Of a stretch of DNA of 64,000 bases, positions 58,109 through 64,000 are shown in pieces. The translations under genes were made by a program, and so were the position numbers. How positions within the stretch are numbered: position 1 is the stretch's first letter; the number at the start of each line of letters is the position of its first letter. The DNA comes from Spirometra erinaceieuropaei (Eukaryota; Platyhelminthes; Cestoda; Diphyllobothriidea; Diphyllobothriidae). The notes beneath the pieces were generated by a model. The model did not search any database. It was not told the origin of the DNA and saw nothing but the letters and a program-made list of their open reading frames with translations. Location: contig CACRXP010000022.1 of NCBI GenBank assembly GCA_902702965.1, forward strand, positions 893,231-957,230, written 5' to 3'.

Positions 58109-61014
58109 GAGCTCTCTGAAGACCATGCCAAAGACTTCCTGTTTCCTCTGCTCCATCTTATGTCATAGGGATGTTTTACAGAATATGGAAGCACTTACTC
58201 TTACAAATGTGGCCATTACCTAGGCGCAATGACTTCGTAGTGGCTGAAATCTTGCCATTTCGTTCAATGGCGACGAAGCATGTGCATAACACTGAGATCT
58301 CCTTGATTGACCGGTTTGGCTCCCCACCCGAGTTGGGATTGACTCTCTCTCAAAATTCACCCACCCAAATTACGTTACCTGGGTTTCGTAAAAGTCACTT
58401 TCCGGAATTTGGTGTTTACTGAACCGAGAGTGAATGGCGTGAATGCTGACAAAAGAGTTAATGAGGTCATTAGGTCAAGTTGGTAAATACTGGAAAATTG
58501 AGGTCAGAAGACGTAATTAAAGGTTTAATTGGCCGCAATAACTAAGTCATGTTTTCTAAATTCTAAAATTAAGTAAACAACTTTACAAAACTAAGAGTTA
58601 GGCGCTTCTGTTCGACAGCAGTTTAGAAACGACGGTTTGTGAATCTTCAATAGGCCAATTTATCTTATGAGTACTGTATAAGTGCACTTCAGTCAGTGCT
58701 TTCCACTGATTTATAAAAATCCTGATTCTGGATTTACTTATCACCCTATTCACTGGTTCCGTCGCTGTTACAGACTGCTAATGGCAGATATGGGTTTCGT
58801 AATCAATTCAATATCGGGATTGTTAACTGGTTCCTTATTAGGAGGAAGAATGGGGAATTTTTCAAGTTTCCTTTTCTTTTTAACCCTATCTGCATCCATT
58901 TTAGTCTGACTGGTGGGAGTAGTTTTGGCTTTATCAAACTACAGCAGTTTAATTGGTCTTTTCTCTCCAAAAGAAACATGTGCTTACAATATCTAAACCA
59001 CGGAGCCAGCCTCCGGAATACGACCTCCGAGTAATTTGGAATTAGGGACCTCATTTGCATTTCTATTTTATGAAAAGATAAATAAATATTGCATTTAAGG
59101 TGTTTAGCTGTTGCCTAAACCCGTAAAACCTGCCGCTCTGATGCTTTACACATTAATGTAGTCATAAAGAGGAGAACCAAATGTCAAACGTAGGACTTGC
59201 ATCATTTAAATCAGTGAGTATAATTGCATTCTCTTTGATTTGCTGCACTCGAACTCACTGCGAACGTATGCTTTGAGAGGGGGTAGATTAGGGTCATTCC
59301 AGTGTAGACTGGGAGCTTACCTTCCACTCTAAAAATAATGATGGACTTTCAAACATCAAGTCCAATTAAAAAACGTACTTTGGAATCCTTACTGGCGGCA
59401 GGGCTAACTCTACCCATTTGGAGACTGAAGACTGAGGTGGGTCCTTTTTACTTGACCTTACTCACCACATTTTTCAATACTTTTGGAAACCTAGACTTTG
59501 AAATTAATAGGAAGCAATAAATGCTTGACAGCCCTGGGAGGTTGGCTATGTTTGGTTACGTCCATTCCCATTTATCTCGACTTTGTCTTGCGAATGGCGA
59601 AGGATAAGTCTTAGAATCAAAAGTAGTGTCAATACCGCAAAATACGTCCTCACCGTAAATAATATCTTACAAGACACACGTACGATGTCGGAATAATGCT
59701 GCGCGTTCTCCATCTCAGTGGACAGCCTACTGGTTACTTCTCGCTTGCAAATCCGATCATCTGCATGACTCCTGTAGGTCACTGAATATTGAACTTACTT
59801 CAAGCTGGCTGGTGACTGCTTAGCTCAACAAAATCATACTCAAAAAGGCAACCGGCAGTTGCCATCTTTACTCGTTCGGCCACTGCTGGCAGCAGGGTCA
59901 CCAAGTGGATGACATACACTTTGTCAGACAAGCCGAGTACTTCTGACTTCTGTTACTGTCAGTCTGTCCAAGGATGTCCACTCCAGTGAAAGTGGAATAC
60001 TGTTTCCACTGTTGCGGCGAATTTCCCTAAGTCACATATGCTTATTGTGCTTCAAACGTCTCTCATTATGTCGATTATTGATAATAAGTGTTTTAACTTA
60101 CAAATATTCACATAGAATTCAAACTACAGGGCAGGTTTTGTTGCCTAGTTTGCCGTTGATATTTTATAACTGATGCTACTCAAGTGGCTGCTACTAGGCT
60201 CAGTATCTAACGAGAATATTAAAGTGAACAATGTAAACAACCACCAACTTATTTTTGTCATCTTAAATATAAAAGGTGAGTTTCAAGGACCTAGCTGCGG
60301 AAATTTTAAACGATCACACATTGTGGCCAAAGAGATTACTATCCATGGCAATTTTGACTTTAGCTTCATTAAACAACAAGATATGGCCAGCCTCTTGGAG
60401 TCTCTCAGATAAGCGTGGGTTAAACACACTAATACCAGGAATAAGGACTGAATTAAGTTGACAATCAGGTGGCTTTGATGAGCTTTTCTTCAATTTTAAT
60501 GACCGGAAGAAAAAGATAGTAACTTTTTTAATATGCTTAATTCAAGAACGATCTCGGTACGCTGAACCATACAGCACAGTTATTAATATGGATCTTTACA
60601 TTTGAGCTTAAAATGTGTGATTTAGATGTACTGTCAGTCAGTAGAGCAAAAGTGAAATATGAACCCTATGCGGGCCAACAAACGCAGGGGTTTGTCAGCT
60701 TTTAAATGCATAATTAAATCCATATAAATATACAATTTACCACGTAAAACTCGACCGTCTCAGCGTCATCTGGCATATTATTTGGAAAGGCGAAATGACT
60801 TTGTTCATTTGAAGAATATCTGATCGTAAATTAAAGCAATCTTCTCACAAAACGTTATGAGCCGTTTGAATAATTCGCTCCTGCATTCGCGTTATGTTAC
60901 GTCTTTATCAATTACGTGTTTTGCGTGGTATGTGTCGAACACGCAAATATGAACCCCCTAGTAAATGTGACCTCGTGCTTAGATCCAGAGTCTCCTAGTC
61001 CCATGTCTTAACTT

Positions 61015-61125
61015 TAAGCCTGACTCTCATTAACCTAATGCTGACCCTAACCTTAACCCTAACCTAATTCCAACTCTAACCACCTCCTTGGGATGTAAGC
61101 CAAAGTCACCTGTAATACAGAGGGT
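61015..61125 (+). repeat. Second CCCTAA-like patch, probable relative of the 41-kb TIR element
   Basis: ACCCTAACCTTAACCCTAAC (near 61045-61064) is followed after about 45 nt by GTCACCTGTAATAC. The same 14-mer lies just inside the right TIR of the 41-kb element, in the same orientation relative to the array. Terminal repeats are not recognisable here, so this is a partial or older copy. Confidence 0.55.
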
Positions 61126-64000
61126 GCATATTCTCATTCCCACCAATGGTGTGTTACAACATAGGAAATAGTCAGCAGTTATCATATCGCATTGCACGTC
61201 AGTGGTTTGAGGGTATCTCATATTTTAGATAAAGGAGTTAAAGAGCAAAAGTATCCGTTTATGTTTAAACAGAACGCCCATGATGCGCAACTGTGTTAGC
61301 TAAAAAAGATAACCTCAAAGCTTTTCTCGGGCCAATGTAATGTCCTGTTCGTATGGATTTCAGATCGATAGGGGGTTGCTGCTAGGCCGCAAAACATACA
61401 CACAAATGGAAGGGTACAGTTAGCTAAGATAAATGCTCTTTTATCAAACTTAATTTTATATGTGCTTATTTAACTGATTAAAAAAGCATATGGTGCTAAT
61501 ATGCACGAACTGATATGCCTAAATATTTGAAACAATACAGGAGGACATTTAGTAATAAGTGTTCCGACATATTCCAGAATTTTGGTCAATATCTCCAACG
61601 TTTGCACTTTAAGTATAAGAGCGTGAACGGGCTATTTTTGCAATATATTTTGCGTTTTCTAAAGACAAACACGACTGGCGTTGCCTCTAGGCTACATATG
61701 AGACAAAAGTGTTTTCGACTGCCGCCTTGTGTGACCAGACGGTTCTGTTGTCTAAGGGGAAAGAAGTTCGGATAGGGTAAGTTCTCTTGGACAGCGCACA
61801 GTACCTTCCAAGGGGCGGCCAAAACCTAACTGTTTTAAGCTTATTATAGACTCTGCCAGTACGTCCGCCAAAACTCGACAAAGAGCAATGAGCTCGATGA
61901 AATCTCACAGGAATCCTGTTCAAGTTCATGATTTGCTGTTTGAAATTCAGCATTGCGGGGTTACGGCTTCTTAGAAATCAGTCGTTCTGTTCAACTGAAA
62001 GCAAGTAGGCTTCTACTCTGCTATCACAAGAGGAGGGTTTGCAAAATGAGCAAAATATAAATATCATTACCGATAAATACCTCGTTTTAATGTTTGGATG
62101 TTTATTTTGGTTGAGTGCGATTACGAAAAGAAACAAGGCACGAAAAAACAGATGTGGTTAATGTACATATTGTATTATTGCGCCGCTAGACAGAAAATAT
62201 CCATAGCTTGCAGTTACACAACGTCATATACGGTCTCCGTATGTTGAAAAAAACAGAAATAAATAGCGTCAGTCAAAACGCGACATATTTCAGATGTTTT
62301 TAATAGGGTGGAATCTTGAATAATTTGTTGTATTTGCAAACGTTCAAAATCTTAACAAATATCATTCGAACACTAATACTCTCATCTTGCACTACCGGAA
62401 ATGATTTTTGATAAGTTGTCACGTCACCCATTATGACGATATCGGGTTAAAAGAAAATTTCTCGACTGTCTTGGTTAGTAAACTAACAGGGCTTGCCTTC
62501 TGGGAAAAATCGGATACTGCACAATATAATGGGTTCATGGTACTTCATACATGCTTAGGATTTATGCTAACTTTAAGGTCGAACACAGTCTAGTTCTGAA
62601 GATGTTAAAGTACAGAAGTAACATTTTTCTCCGTGCAGCATTCAGTGGACGCAAATTTGTGAGCTCTACGAACGCTAGGCAAATTTTCATTTTGCACAAC
62701 TGTTCGCCAGTTTGCAAAAGTTCCACTGTTTCTTTTCCGGCCAGGCAACAGAATTAGCAGTCAACCGGAATTTATGAGGAGCTCTATAGACAGGAACATA
62801 TAATAAACTTCCCCATTTCAACATAATGCCAAAACAGTGGAAAGCAACTTTCTTTGTAAGAACTGAATTACAGGCTTAAAAAAAACCAATTTCCGACACT
62901 GTCAAGTGTTCAGTACGACCTGCTTATTACTAGTACCTTTTGATCTGCTTCGAGGGCGTTCAGAGTATAAAAGTGCATTGGGCCTCGAATAGCTAGCTTA
63001 CAATACTGACACCTTCCAGGATATGTATCTTCTAATTATATTGTTTTGTGAAACGTTGACATTACTGAATGTAAAAGCGAAGATAGAAAATAGGATAGGT
63101 GTTTACCAACATTACCAAATTAGGCATTATTGAGTCGGAGGTTTCAGGAAAGTCCTTTTACTCTGACATCATATCTGAAGATCAATGGAGTGTTTACCTG
63201 CCTATTAGCAGCCATGTTTTATAACAAATAAAACACATCAGTAAAACAGGTTTTGTTTGCTCTGAAGCCTAGCTCAACGAGTCCAGGCGGAATTCTATTT
63301 TACTTGTTACTAAACCGCAGGATAATCCCCTTAAAGGTAGTTAGTAAAAATGGCTATGATTCGTTGTGGAAAGCCGAATACTTTTTAAATGCTTTAACTG
63401 CATTCAATTTAAGCACTAATACTGAATATTTGTAGGAAGCACAATTAGCAAAATTACACAATTCTATAGAACCGCATGTTATGCGTTTAAGGTCACGAGG
63501 GAAAACAAAAAATGTGTTCGATGTTTAGGGTGGCACGTGAGGAAGGTGCAATAAATATTTCAAATCTCCGAACAATTTTAGATGACAAACTTTGAAAATT
63601 CTAGACTGAATCAATTTCATTAGACCATCGACTCATATGATAACCGGTATGTCAAAATGTCGATGAGTCTTATAAGTCTTCAAAAATGTTGTAAACGAAG
63701 CAATCAAAATTTCTTGCTAAAAATATAAGAACATAGGAAAAGAGGACCATAGATCAACTTTTACAAACAGTAACGGGCAAAAAATTTTCTTCTTCTCTCT
63801 CACCAGGGAATTAGATTAATCGTGTATTTACCGACGTTTGATCGCATTAATGGCAAAAAATATTCTTATTATCTTTCTTTCCGCACAAATAAATAAAATC
63901 CTGGCAAGGCTCAGTGCCAATGGAGAAGTCAGCGACTGTCTTTTATGGGAAATTCACTGACTAAGCTGTGCTCATTCTTATGGTCTGCTGAAGGTGCAGA

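Larger units (their letters stand above)
56502..64000 (+). other. K+ channel intron 6, open to the window edge
   Basis: Begins with a GTAAGT donor in phase 0. I searched for an S4-like exon (regular Arg spacing, LLRL.R-type motif) and the K+ filter and saw neither. Contains a 10-bp inverted repeat around TACGTAACGC (58070-58079 / 58099-58108) and a CCCTAA-like patch at about 61015-61125. No other gene is supported. Confidence 0.7.

Noticed and set aside
61540..61620. Copy of the 17.6-kb foldback element
   Set aside because: Only about 15-20 nt match clearly. Noted as a hint of a family but not enough for a feature.

Overview
This looks like a nuclear fragment from a metazoan with a large, repeat-rich genome. 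It is AT-rich, has long introns with GT/AG boundaries, and carries no operons, ribosome binding sites or dense coding. A parasitic flatworm (cestode or trematode) is my best guess, because Penelope-like retroelement (PLE) remnants of the kind common in schistosomes and diphyllobothriid tapeworms recur throughout. That assignment is inference.

The one host gene I can support is the 5' part of a voltage-gated potassium channel of the KCNH (EAG/ERG/ELK) superfamily, closest to ELK, on the + strand. Six exons (26429-26504, 33979-34209, 34953-35057, 46629-47308, 50338-50572, 56335-56501) join in compatible phases to give 498 codons. They encode the N-terminal cap, the PAS (eag) domain, a long Ser/Pro-rich linker, and S1 to S3. 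S4, pore, C-linker and cyclic-nucleotide-binding homology domain are not seen and should lie downstream of the window.

The first 26 kb is upstream or intergenic sequence. It holds PLE fragments (5.7-6.6, 14.6-14.9 and 21.06-22.71 kb, the last with 436-bp inverted arms), tRNA-derived SINE-like pieces (about 6.8, 14.2 and 18.9 kb), a foldback element (17.6-18.6 kb), hammerhead-like motifs, and one unexplained 173-codon ORF (431-952, minus). No second host gene is supported.

The channel introns hold most other features. Intron 1 contains two related PLE copies facing opposite ways (28.5-29.8 kb plus; 30.36-32.02 kb minus, bounded by a perfect 88-bp inverted repeat). Intron 3 contains a hammerhead-like PLE tail (35.9 kb), a decayed PLE (39.8-40.8 kb, minus) and a short element with terminal inverted repeats around a degenerate CCCTAA array (40.89-41.32 kb). 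Intron 5 holds a 35-bp hairpin (51.93-52.01 kb). Sequence after exon 6 holds a second CCCTAA-like patch (61.0 kb).

The most unusual signals are the two contrasting inverted-repeat PLE architectures, the recurring hairpin-GAAA-AATAAA motif whose central tetranucleotide stays palindromic, the telomere-like array inside a TIR element, and the intronic hairpin. I did not find a clearly new gene system.
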